From an uncultured Flavobacteriales bacterium (lineage in GTDB: Bacteria; Bacteroidota; Bacteroidia; Flavobacteriales_D; Crocinitomicaceae): a DNA stretch of 39,778 nt. Below the pieces are notes generated by a model. The model had not been told where the DNA came from, searched no databases, and was given only the letters and a program-made list of their open reading frames with translations. A program made the translations under genes and the position numbers. The DNA is taken from positions 1 to 39,778 of the forward strand of contig CAJJCU010000112.1 in the NCBI GenBank assembly GCA_905182775.1, read 5' to 3'. Positions 24,085-31,109 of this stretch are shown here, piece by piece (within the stretch, counting starts at the first letter, position 1; the number at the start of each line of letters is the position of its first letter).

Positions 24085-26709
24085 TTGAAAACAATTAGCA
24101 GTATTTTATTCATTCTGGTGGCCTTCCACCATTTTAGCCAAGCCAATAAGGTAAAGGGTTTCTGTTTCGACGAGAAAGGAAATGCACTAGAAAATGTATT
24201 CATTAAAATCGATACAGACCCCGTTCAAACCTCATATAGTAATGTAAAAGGAATGTATTCATTTCTTTTAAACGTTGGCGACTCTATTGAGGTCGTATAC
24301 CAGGCCAATGAGCTCATTAAAAAAGAAAGAGTTTGGGTGACTGAGGGGTTCAAGACTTTTCCCGATGTTCGCTTCCCTATACAGCAACAGCAAGGTGTAG
24401 ACGTAATCAAGAATCGTGAAACTCCTTTTGAATTAGAAATGCTACCCGTCATAGATGCTCAAAAGATTACTGGAAGCGTTGAAAAAAGCTTGGTTCTTAC
24501 AACTGCCGCAACCTCAAACAATGAGCTTACGTCAAATTATAATGTAAGAGGTGGGAATTATGATGAAAATTTGGTTTATGTAAATGGCTTTTTAGTTTAC
24601 AGGCCCTTTTTAACGAGAAGTGGGCAACAGGAAGGAATGAGCTTTATTCATTCAGCACTTGTTCAATCCGTTCGATTTTCCGCAGGTGGGTTTGATGCGC
24701 AATATGGAGACAAATTAAGTTCTGTACTAGACATCTCCTATAAAGACCCAGGTGCCTTTAAGTCTTCATTAATGCTATCTCTATTGGGAGTTGAAGCCCA
24801 TGCAGAACAAAAAGTAAACGATAAATTCAGCTATATCGCAGGAGCAAGATATAGGTCCAATGGATATTTTCTAAATTCGTTACCTACAAAAGGGGCGTAT
24901 AACCCCGTTTTTATGGACGGTCAAGTTGCCACGGAAACAAAAATCTCAAAAACCTTAAGTCTGAACACATTAGTTCACTACTCCTCTAACAATTATCGTT
25001 TTAGCCCGCAAACATCAGAAACAGATTTTGGGACAGCGAATGAGGCCTACTCTTTTGTGATTTATTTTGATGGACAAGAGCAAACAAAGTTTCAAACCAT
25101 GATGGGCGGTCTATCACTAAATTGGAAACCTAGTGAAAATACGAAGCTAGACCTTTACGCGACTGCATTTAAAACAACAGAAAGAGAGTATTTTGATATT
25201 CAAGGCCAGTATTTCATTAATGAATTAGAAACGGACCCATCAAAGGAAGAATATGGTGATTCCATAGCCGTTCTGGGAATCGGCACATTTCTTAACCACG
25301 CACGCAACCGATTGGACGCAACAATCATAAATATTTACCATAACGGTGAACAAGTCTTATTCAATGGTTTTATTGATCAAGAACGCATAAAATACAGAAA
25401 GCGAAGCCTAATTTGGGGCATCTCTTTTCAGGCAGATGAATTTCAAGATGTTTTGAGTGAATGGAGAATGATTGACTCTGCAGGCTATAGTCTCCCGCAA
25501 AACAACTCGAATGAAATAGAACTTTTTGAGACCATTAAAGGCGATCTTTCATTAAGTAACCAGAGGTATACTGGTTTTTTTCAATTCAATTCAATTTGGG
25601 CCAAATCAAAAAAGAATGTCATCATCGAACGAAGCTATAAAGTAGGAGAGCATGGTGAAAAAGAAAAAAGATGGCTCAAAGACACCGTAAAGGAAGCGAG
25701 CTCAAAATTAGCTTTACGCATAGGAACTAGAGGGGGTTATACGACGATAAATAACGAGCGCTACCTTACCCCTCGTGTTGCTTTAGTTTATTACCCTAGC
25801 GCATTTGTCGTTCAAAATCAAAGTTTAAAAAAGCGAAACATCTCGTACAGGCTATCATCTGGAATGTACTACCAACCTCCTTTTTATAGAGAGTTCAGGT
25901 ATTTTGACGGCACGCTAAGAACAGATGTAAAATCTCAAAAATCAGTACATGTCGTCGCTGGAACCGATTTCTATTTTAACATGTGGAAGAGAGAACTCCC
26001 GTTTAAATTTTCAGGTGAGGTCTATTATAAATATTTATGGGATGTAAACCCCTATCAAATTGAGAATGTGCGGACACGTTACTATGCCGATAATAATGCA
26101 GTAGCGTATGCTTATGGGCTTGATGTGAATATTCATGGAGAATTTGTGGATGGCATAGAGTCCTTTTTTAAATTCGGTTTGCTTTCGACCAAAGAAGATA
26201 TATTGGATGACCAGTATACTGAATTTTATAATGCTGCTGGAGATCGTATTATTTTTGGCTACAGTGATGACCAAGTGGTCGTTGATAGCGCAGTTATATA
26301 CCCAGGTTATATCCCGAGACCGACGGATCAGCTATTTAACTTCGGAGCGCTTGTTCAAGACCAGATGCCTGGATTGGAGAGCTTTACGGTTCAGATGGGA
26401 ATGCAATTTGGAACACGTTTGCCATATGGGCCTCCGGATCCAACGAGATACAAAGATACCCTAAGAATGAAATCCTATTTCAGAGTAGACCTTGGGATGT
26501 CCTATGACTTTATCAGAAAAGCTCCTAAACACTCATTTTGGAAGAAAAACTTTACCGAAGCACTTTTGTCTCTTGAAATATTTAACCTTTTAGGGATTAA
26601 CAATGTTCTTTCGAAACAATGGATTCAAGATGTAAGCGGAAAGTATTATTCAATCCCGAATTATTTAACTCAAAGAAGATTTAACCTCAAAATGATTGTT
26701 AGGTTTTAA
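24085..26709 (+). CDS. TonB-dependent receptor with carboxypeptidase-regulatory-like domain (TTG start)
   Basis: Outer-membrane transporter, 874 aa, substrate unknown. The signal peptide KTISSILFILVAFHHFSQA begins directly after a TTG codon; no in-frame ATG lies nearby upstream and the next one would remove the signal, so TTG is taken as start. A short carboxypeptidase-regulatory-like domain follows (about 22-100, VKGFCFDEKGNALENVFIK). The plug is at about 135-225 (SNYNVRGGNYDENLVYVNG, SAGGFDAQYGDKLSSVLDI), then a barrel ending LKMIVRF. There is no SusD neighbour. Its stop overlaps that of the convergent response regulator in TTAA. It differs clearly from the receptor at 1.9 kb, so it is not a recent duplicate. 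Confidence 0.9.
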   Translation: MKTISSILFILVAFHHFSQANKVKGFCFDEKGNALENVFIKIDTDPVQTSYSNVKGMYSFLLNVGDSIEVVYQANELIKKERVWVTEGFKTFPDVRFPIQQQQGVDVIKNRETPFELEMLPVIDAQKITGSVEKSLVLTTAATSNNELTSNYNVRGGNYDENLVYVNGFLVYRPFLTRSGQQEGMSFIHSALVQSVRFSAGGFDAQYGDKLSSVLDISYKDPGAFKSSLMLSLLGVEAHAEQKVNDKFSYIAGARYRSNGYFLNSLPTKGAYNPVFMDGQVATETKISKTLSLNTLVHYSSNNYRFSPQTSETDFGTANEAYSFVIYFDGQEQTKFQTMMGGLSLNWKPSENTKLDLYATAFKTTEREYFDIQGQYFINELETDPSKEEYGDSIAVLGIGTFLNHARNRLDATIINIYHNGEQVLFNGFIDQERIKYRKRSLIWGISFQADEFQDVLSEWRMIDSAGYSLPQNNSNEIELFETIKGDLSLSNQRYTGFFQFNSIWAKSKKNVIIERSYKVGEHGEKEKRWLKDTVKEASSKLALRIGTRGGYTTINNERYLTPRVALVYYPSAFVVQNQSLKKRNISYRLSSGMYYQPPFYREFRYFDGTLRTDVKSQKSVHVVAGTDFYFNMWKRELPFKFSGEVYYKYLWDVNPYQIENVRTRYYADNNAVAYAYGLDVNIHGEFVDGIESFFKFGLLSTKEDILDDQYTEFYNAAGDRIIFGYSDDQVVVDSAVIYPGYIPRPTDQLFNFGALVQDQMPGLESFTVQMGMQFGTRLPYGPPDPTRYKDTLRMKSYFRVDLGMSYDFIRKAPKHSFWKKNFTEALLSLEIFNLLGINNVLSKQWIQDVSGKYYSIPNYLTQRRFNLKMIVRF

Positions 26710-27380
26710 TTACTTGGCGCGAATAAAAACTTATTGGGAGATACAATATTCATCTTTACAGCATACATCACAATTCCTGCTGTATTTTTAACGCCTAGCT
26801 TTGACATAATATTCTTGCGATGGGTATTTACAGTGTGGTTGCTTAAAAACAAAAGCTCAGCTATTTTACCATTGGTATTCCCTTCTGCAACAAGCTTAAT
26901 AATTTCATTCTCCCGCTGACTTAATATAACCGCCTCACAAGAAAAAGAATCAAAATCAAGATCATTGACATCAATTTCAGCCTTTTGTATAGTCTCTAAA
27001 ATTTGACCACAAAAGAATTTATTTCCATGATTTGTTTCAGTTACAGCATTCACTATTTCAGACAATTCACAATCCTTCTTTACATAACTCATAACCCCTA
27101 ACCTTAAGGCATCAACCAAGGTCTGCGCATTTTGCTCGGGAGTAATCGCAATAAATTTAATAGCGGGATTCAGTTTTTGTATCTTCGAAATAACATCAAT
27201 ATTAAAGCCGATAGAGGTGAAATCTATTAAGACGATTTCAGTTTGAAAAGACTTCAATTGCTCGATTAACTCTTCATTGCTAGTAGCCTCACCAACTATA
27301 GAAAGATCTGTCTGCGTAGCAATTATTGAGCGCAAACCAGCTCTAACTAAATCATTACTATCGGCAAGAACAATCGTCAT
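26706..27380 (-). CDS. LuxR/NarL-type response regulator with degenerate receiver
   Basis: DNA-binding regulator, 224 aa from the ATG at MTIVLADSNDLVRAG (the track starts at an upstream TTG). The receiver domain (1-118) keeps D7, a candidate phospho-acceptor D53 (VLIDFTSIGFN) and K in SYVKKD. The usual second acidic residue is Ser (ADS instead of ADD), and the MPxMxG segment after the Asp is absent. The C-terminal helix-turn-helix (about 155-215) is intact: LSQRENEIIKLVAEGNTNGKIAELL, NHTVNTHRKNIMSKLGV. No histidine kinase is adjacent. It may respond without phosphorylation; targets are unknown. Confidence 0.88.
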   Translation of the reverse strand: MTIVLADSNDLVRAGLRSIIATQTDLSIVGEATSNEELIEQLKSFQTEIVLIDFTSIGFNIDVISKIQKLNPAIKFIAITPEQNAQTLVDALRLGVMSYVKKDCELSEIVNAVTETNHGNKFFCGQILETIQKAEIDVNDLDFDSFSCEAVILSQRENEIIKLVAEGNTNGKIAELLFLSNHTVNTHRKNIMSKLGVKNTAGIVMYAVKMNIVSPNKFLFAPSN

Positions 27381-27401
27381 CTTATTTAGATTAATTCTAA
27401 A

Positions 27402-27409
27402 CAAAAATA
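27402..27409 (-). promoter_or_regulatory. Possible promoter of the response regulator gene
   Basis: On the minus strand TATTTTTG matches TAnnTTTG exactly, 21 bases before the ATG. A CTTG lies 17 bases upstream of it and could serve as the -33 element. Confidence 0.5.
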
Positions 27410-27505
27410 CAAAACTCCTTCATAAACAAGTGAAAAATTGACAAAATAAATCATTCTCTAATTAAATACTTAGGACAGAAAGCCAATATATCCTTACTTT
27501 TGAGT

Positions 27506-28480
27506 ATGATTCAAACCGAAATCGGAAAGGATATTAACAAAGCAAAATTGTATTTAGCCGGCTCACAAGTCGTTGCAATTCCAACCGAAACAGTATATGG
27601 TTTGGCTGCAAATGGTCATGATCCAGCTGCGGTCGCTAAAATTTTTAAAGCAAAAAAAAGACCGTTATCAAATCCACTTATACTCCATTACAAAAATGCT
27701 CAAGCCGCATTTAATGATGCCATTGAAATACCTGAGCAGGCTCTATTACTTGCGAAAACCTTTTGGCCAGGACCTCTAACTATGCTCTTGCCAAAGAAAA
27801 ACCATGTACCTGACACTGTAACAGCTGGAAAACATCGGGTCGCCGTAAGGGTTCCTAACCATCCGCTCACGATGAACTTACTCGAAAGCTTAGATTTTCC
27901 ATTAGCAGCCCCAAGTGCCAATTTATATGGCTGTATTAGTCCTACCTCTGCAGAACATGTGCTGAACCAGTTAAAGAACAGCATCCCATACATTCTAGAT
28001 GGAGGCAAATGTAAAAAGGGCATAGAATCAACCATTGTAGGCTTTGATGATGGTGAAGTTGTATTGTATAGATTAGGGGGTATTGATCTTGAAGCGTTAG
28101 AAAAATGCCTAAATAAAAAAATATCCACCTATAAGAATAACAAAGTAGAAGAAGAGCCGCTTGCCAGTGGGATGGTAAAGCATCATTATGCTCCCAAAAC
28201 ACCGATGCACCATATAAATAACAAAAGTCATCAGATGAATCTGAAGAAATGTGGTTTCATTGGTTTCAATAAAATAGACAAAGACATACCTACCGAAAAC
28301 CAATTTTTACTTAGTAAAAATGGGGATCTTAAAGAAGCTGCTTCACAATTATATGCTTCTTTTCATATGATGGATGGTAAAAATCACGAAGCCATCTTGA
28401 TAGAATTTGTTCCAGAAATAGAATTGGGCCGTTCTATAAATGATAGAATCAGAAGGGCTATTCAAAAAAACAAGGCATAA
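27506..28480 (+). CDS. tsaC: L-threonylcarbamoyladenylate synthase (TsaC/Sua5 type)
   Basis: Makes threonylcarbamoyl-AMP from threonine, bicarbonate and ATP for the universal t6A37 tRNA modification. The ATG giving MIQTEIGKDINKAK is chosen over the track's TTG two codons upstream (324 aa). The YrdC domain (about 1-190) has IPTETVYGLAANG, KAKKRPLSNPLILH (the KxR...SxN site), RVPNHP and APSANLYGCISPT. A linker (EEEPLASGMVKHHYAPKTP) leads to the C-terminal Sua5 domain (about 220-324), making it the long Sua5 form rather than short TsaC. A strong shared terminator follows, facing rpmE2. Confidence 0.95.
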   Translation: MIQTEIGKDINKAKLYLAGSQVVAIPTETVYGLAANGHDPAAVAKIFKAKKRPLSNPLILHYKNAQAAFNDAIEIPEQALLLAKTFWPGPLTMLLPKKNHVPDTVTAGKHRVAVRVPNHPLTMNLLESLDFPLAAPSANLYGCISPTSAEHVLNQLKNSIPYILDGGKCKKGIESTIVGFDDGEVVLYRLGGIDLEALEKCLNKKISTYKNNKVEEEPLASGMVKHHYAPKTPMHHINNKSHQMNLKKCGFIGFNKIDKDIPTENQFLLSKNGDLKEAASQLYASFHMMDGKNHEAILIEFVPEIELGRSINDRIRRAIQKNKA

Positions 28481-28481
28481 A

Positions 28482-28505
28482 AAAAGCCCTAATGAAAGGG
28501 CTTTT
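28482..28505. terminator. Bidirectional terminator between tsaC and rpmE2
   Basis: AAAAGCCCT and AGGGCTTTT form a perfect nine-pair stem around an AATGAA loop, with A and T tracts on both sides. It lies between two convergent genes and should stop transcripts from both. Confidence 0.85.
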
Positions 28506-28525
28506 AAATATCTGTTAGAAATAAA

Positions 28526-28780
28526 TTATTTCATATGTCTTCCATGACGGTTCTTGAACTTGTCAATTCTTCCTGCAGTATCAACAAACTGTGCAACACC
28601 GGTAAAGAATGGATGAGACTTGTGTGAGATATCCAACTTTATTAATGGATAGTCATTGCCATCTTCCCATTTAATGGACTCTTTTGTAGGAGCGCATGAA
28701 GGGCATAAAAAGGCGTAATCATTAGACATGTCTTTAAAAACAACGAGTCTGTAATCATCTGGATGTATATCTTTTCTCAT
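28526..28780 (-). CDS. rpmE2: 50S ribosomal protein L31 type B (bL31)
   Basis: Ribosomal protein bridging the subunits at the central protuberance. The true start is the ATG giving MRKDIHPDDYRLVVFKDMS (84 aa); the track adds 19 upstream codons. The type B marks are clear: NDYPLIKLDISHKSHPFFTG and FVDTAGRIDKFKNRH. Unusually it contains one CxxC pair (FLCPSCAPTKE) where typical type B proteins have no cysteines; the second CxxC of zinc-binding type A is absent. It has its own promoter-like motif upstream and converges on tsaC across the shared terminator. Confidence 0.93.
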   Translation of the reverse strand: MRKDIHPDDYRLVVFKDMSNDYAFLCPSCAPTKESIKWEDGNDYPLIKLDISHKSHPFFTGVAQFVDTAGRIDKFKNRHGRHMK

Positions 28781-28804
28781 AATAGAACTTTCAAAAATGG
28801 ATTG

Positions 28805-28812
28805 CAAAAATA
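28805..28812 (-). promoter_or_regulatory. Possible promoter of rpmE2
   Basis: On the minus strand TATTTTTG matches TAnnTTTG exactly, 24 bases before the rpmE2 ATG, with a CTTG 22 bases further upstream as a weak -33 candidate. Confidence 0.5.
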
Positions 28813-28926
28813 AGAATTTCTTTTTAAATAACATCAAGTTTTTTAATGAATTATTATTGTTTTGGTTTGAACATCGTTAAGGGGATAAGTCTTCTCAAAA
28901 TACATCAGAGGATGGCGATCAATTCT

Positions 28927-28934
28927 TATTTTTG
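28927..28934 (+). promoter_or_regulatory. Possible -7 element of the LpxD-like/SpoIIE operon
   Basis: TATTTTTG matches TAnnTTTG exactly, 14 bases before the ATG of the acyltransferase gene. No clear -33 element is seen. Confidence 0.45.
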
Positions 28935-28948
28935 AAAAAAGACCTATA

Positions 28949-29866
28949 ATGAGATTCTCTTCACCCAAATACATTGAAGCTATTGCAGCGCATCTCAAGA
29001 GGGAATTTATTGGTCCTGAGGCACATGAAGTACTTGGCCTAAGTGAAATCAACCAAGTCGAACAGGGTGATTTAATTTTTGTTGACCATCCAAAATATTT
29101 TCAGAAAGCAATAAAATCTTTAGCCAATACAATTATAATTAATGAAAAGATAGAAATCCCTGAAGGGAAAGCCATCATCCTATCCGAAAATCCTTTTGAG
29201 GATTACAACAAATTGACCCTACACTATTTTGCTAAAAATCCTTTAGGAGCTAATTTGAATCAAATTATTAATGAAAGTGCAACGATTGCTCAAAATGTAA
29301 CGATTGGCAATTATGTCAAAATTGGGGCTGATTCCATTATACTTCCAGGCGTAGTGATTATGGATCATGTAGAAATTGGTGACCGGGTTGTGATTGGACC
29401 AAATTCTGTGATTGGACATAACGCATTCTACTACAACACTAAGAATAAAACCCATACAAGAATGAACAGTATTGGGGGTATCAAAATTGATGACGACGTT
29501 GAAATAGGAGCTTCATGTACCATTGATTCGGGAGTCTCTTCTCTTACAAGTATAGGCGAGGGAACCAAAATTGACAACCTCGTACAAATAGGCCATGATA
29601 CCGTTATTGGGAAACATTGTATCATAGCCTCAGGCACCGGAATTGCGGGCTGTGTTACGATCAAAAATAATGTAACCCTGTGGGGACAAGTAGGCTGCAC
29701 GAGCAAGGTGACTATCGGAGAAAATGTTGTTGTGTTTGCTCAATCTGGTATTTCCAAAGATCTTGAACCTGGAAACAGTTATTTTGGCTCACCATGTGTT
29801 GAATCAAAGCAGAAATTCCGTGAGCTTGTAGCCTTAAGAAACCTACCCAACCTATTGAAAAAATAA
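28949..29866 (+). CDS. LpxD-type UDP-3-O-acylglucosamine N-acyltransferase
   Basis: Left-handed beta-helix acyltransferase of the LpxD family, which N-acylates UDP-3-O-acylglucosamine in lipid A synthesis. The 305-aa protein has the LpxD N-terminal domain (about 1-100, SEINQVEQGDLIFVDHPKYF) and then hexapeptide repeats (IAQNVTIGNYVKIGADSI and onward). The active-site-like NLVQIGHDTVIGKHCIIASGTGIAG carries the conserved His. A short C-terminal helix (FRELVALRNLPNLLKK) closes it. Flavobacteriales often carry this type as a second copy besides canonical lpxD, so the exact acyl substrate is uncertain. It is not in an lpx cluster; the SpoIIE phosphatase gene starts two bases after its stop. Confidence 0.85.
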   Translation: MRFSSPKYIEAIAAHLKREFIGPEAHEVLGLSEINQVEQGDLIFVDHPKYFQKAIKSLANTIIINEKIEIPEGKAIILSENPFEDYNKLTLHYFAKNPLGANLNQIINESATIAQNVTIGNYVKIGADSIILPGVVIMDHVEIGDRVVIGPNSVIGHNAFYYNTKNKTHTRMNSIGGIKIDDDVEIGASCTIDSGVSSLTSIGEGTKIDNLVQIGHDTVIGKHCIIASGTGIAGCVTIKNNVTLWGQVGCTSKVTIGENVVVFAQSGISKDLEPGNSYFGSPCVESKQKFRELVALRNLPNLLKK

Positions 29867-29868
29867 AG

Positions 29869-31089
29869 ATGTATACAACAAGAGAGCAAGATTTAGTGTA
29901 CCAAAATGAGGTGAAAGAAATCAAGCTATTGTCTTTGTTGGAAATTACGAATGCAATCAACGAAAATGCGCCAGTAAAGCACTTGATGAAGATCTTTACT
30001 TTTATAATGCAAGAACAACTCGGGTTTTCAAAATTCGTACTCCTCATGCATCAGAAAAAATGGAGCAATCCCGTTAAAATTGGGTTTAAAGGCAAAATTG
30101 ATCTTGATGCTATAGATGAAGAGTTTAGCAGATTTAAGGAAATCACCATTATCGAATCCTCAAAGTCTAAAATACTTCATCAGTTCCAAGTGATCATTCC
30201 TGTTTTTCATTCAGAAAAACCGCTAGCTTTTCTATTGCTTTCGAGTAATCTAGATAGCGAAACTGAAACAAGTTATTTCTCCTTTGTCCAAACCCTTACC
30301 AATATTATAGCCGTTGCCGTGGAAAACAAAAGGCTCGGGGCACAAAACATCATCAAAGAACGAATTTCAAAAGAACTAGAGGTAGCCTCTGAAATGCAAA
30401 AGCTCCTCTTCCCTTCTCAGCTGCCTTCAAATCGTAAAATGGACCTCTCCGCCAAGTATATACCACGTCATGCGATTGGAGGAGACTACTACGACTTTAT
30501 TCCCTTAGGAGATGATGAATATATCATCTGTATTGCGGATGTGTCGGGGAAAGGGATTAGCGCAGCTCTCCTGATGGCCAATTTCCAAGCTACGATTCGA
30601 ACTTTATTTAAGTATCAAAGATTCGAAATGCCTTTTTTGGTTGAAGAACTTAATAAAAAAGTCATGCGCAGTGCTAAAGGAGAAAAATTCATCACCTTTT
30701 TTATAGCCCACTATAACGCGCACACAAGACACATGAAGTATGTCAACGCGGGACACAATCACCCTTTTATTTTACATGGAAAAAAAATATTCATGCTTGA
30801 CAAAGGCTGTATAGGATTAGGAATGTTAGACGAAATTCCAAAAATAAATGTAGGAACAATTGAATTAAGTCCAAATTCAACCTTTGTTCTTTATACCGAT
30901 GGAATTATCGAGCTAGAAAACCAAGAAGGAGAACAGTTTGGAGTCAATCAGCTCGTCAAGGCAGCACAATCATATTCCCCTTTAAAAATGGAGGACATGA
31001 ACAACATTATCTTTTCAAAACTAGATGATTGGAGAGGAAACTTAAATTTTGTGGATGATACGGCAATTTTCAGCTGCAAATTCTTCTAA
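29869..31089 (+). CDS. GAF-like and SpoIIE (PP2C) domain protein phosphatase
   Basis: Serine/threonine phosphatase of the RsbU/SpoIIE type, 406 aa, cytoplasmic. A GAF-like sensor region spans about 20-165 (LMKIFTFIMQEQLGFSKFVLL). A helical linker (KERISKELEVASEMQKLLFPS) leads to the PP2C-like domain with its metal-binding aspartates in IGGDYYDF (D206), IADVSGKG (D224), YTDGIIE and DDTAIF. In other bacteria such proteins dephosphorylate anti-anti-sigma factors, but no STAS or anti-sigma kinase gene is adjacent. It is coupled to the LpxD-type gene, two bases apart. It ends 20 bases from the convergent porU2 stop without an obvious terminator. Confidence 0.92.
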   Translation: MYTTREQDLVYQNEVKEIKLLSLLEITNAINENAPVKHLMKIFTFIMQEQLGFSKFVLLMHQKKWSNPVKIGFKGKIDLDAIDEEFSRFKEITIIESSKSKILHQFQVIIPVFHSEKPLAFLLLSSNLDSETETSYFSFVQTLTNIIAVAVENKRLGAQNIIKERISKELEVASEMQKLLFPSQLPSNRKMDLSAKYIPRHAIGGDYYDFIPLGDDEYIICIADVSGKGISAALLMANFQATIRTLFKYQRFEMPFLVEELNKKVMRSAKGEKFITFFIAHYNAHTRHMKYVNAGHNHPFILHGKKIFMLDKGCIGLGMLDEIPKINVGTIELSPNSTFVLYTDGIIELENQEGEQFGVNQLVKAAQSYSPLKMEDMNNIIFSKLDDWRGNLNFVDDTAIFSCKFF

Positions 31090-31109
31090 ACACTCAAAGA
31101 TTATATAGG

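Noticed and set aside
1869-26709. Two TonB receptors as SusC-type partners of a polysaccharide locus
   Set aside because: Neither has a SusD gene or glycoside hydrolases nearby, and the two receptors are not close copies.
27495-27502. TACTTTTG motif just before tsaC as a -7 element
   Set aside because: It matches TAnnTTTG but ends three bases before the ATG, so transcription would start at or after the start codon; only a leaderless mRNA would fit, and no -33 element is seen.
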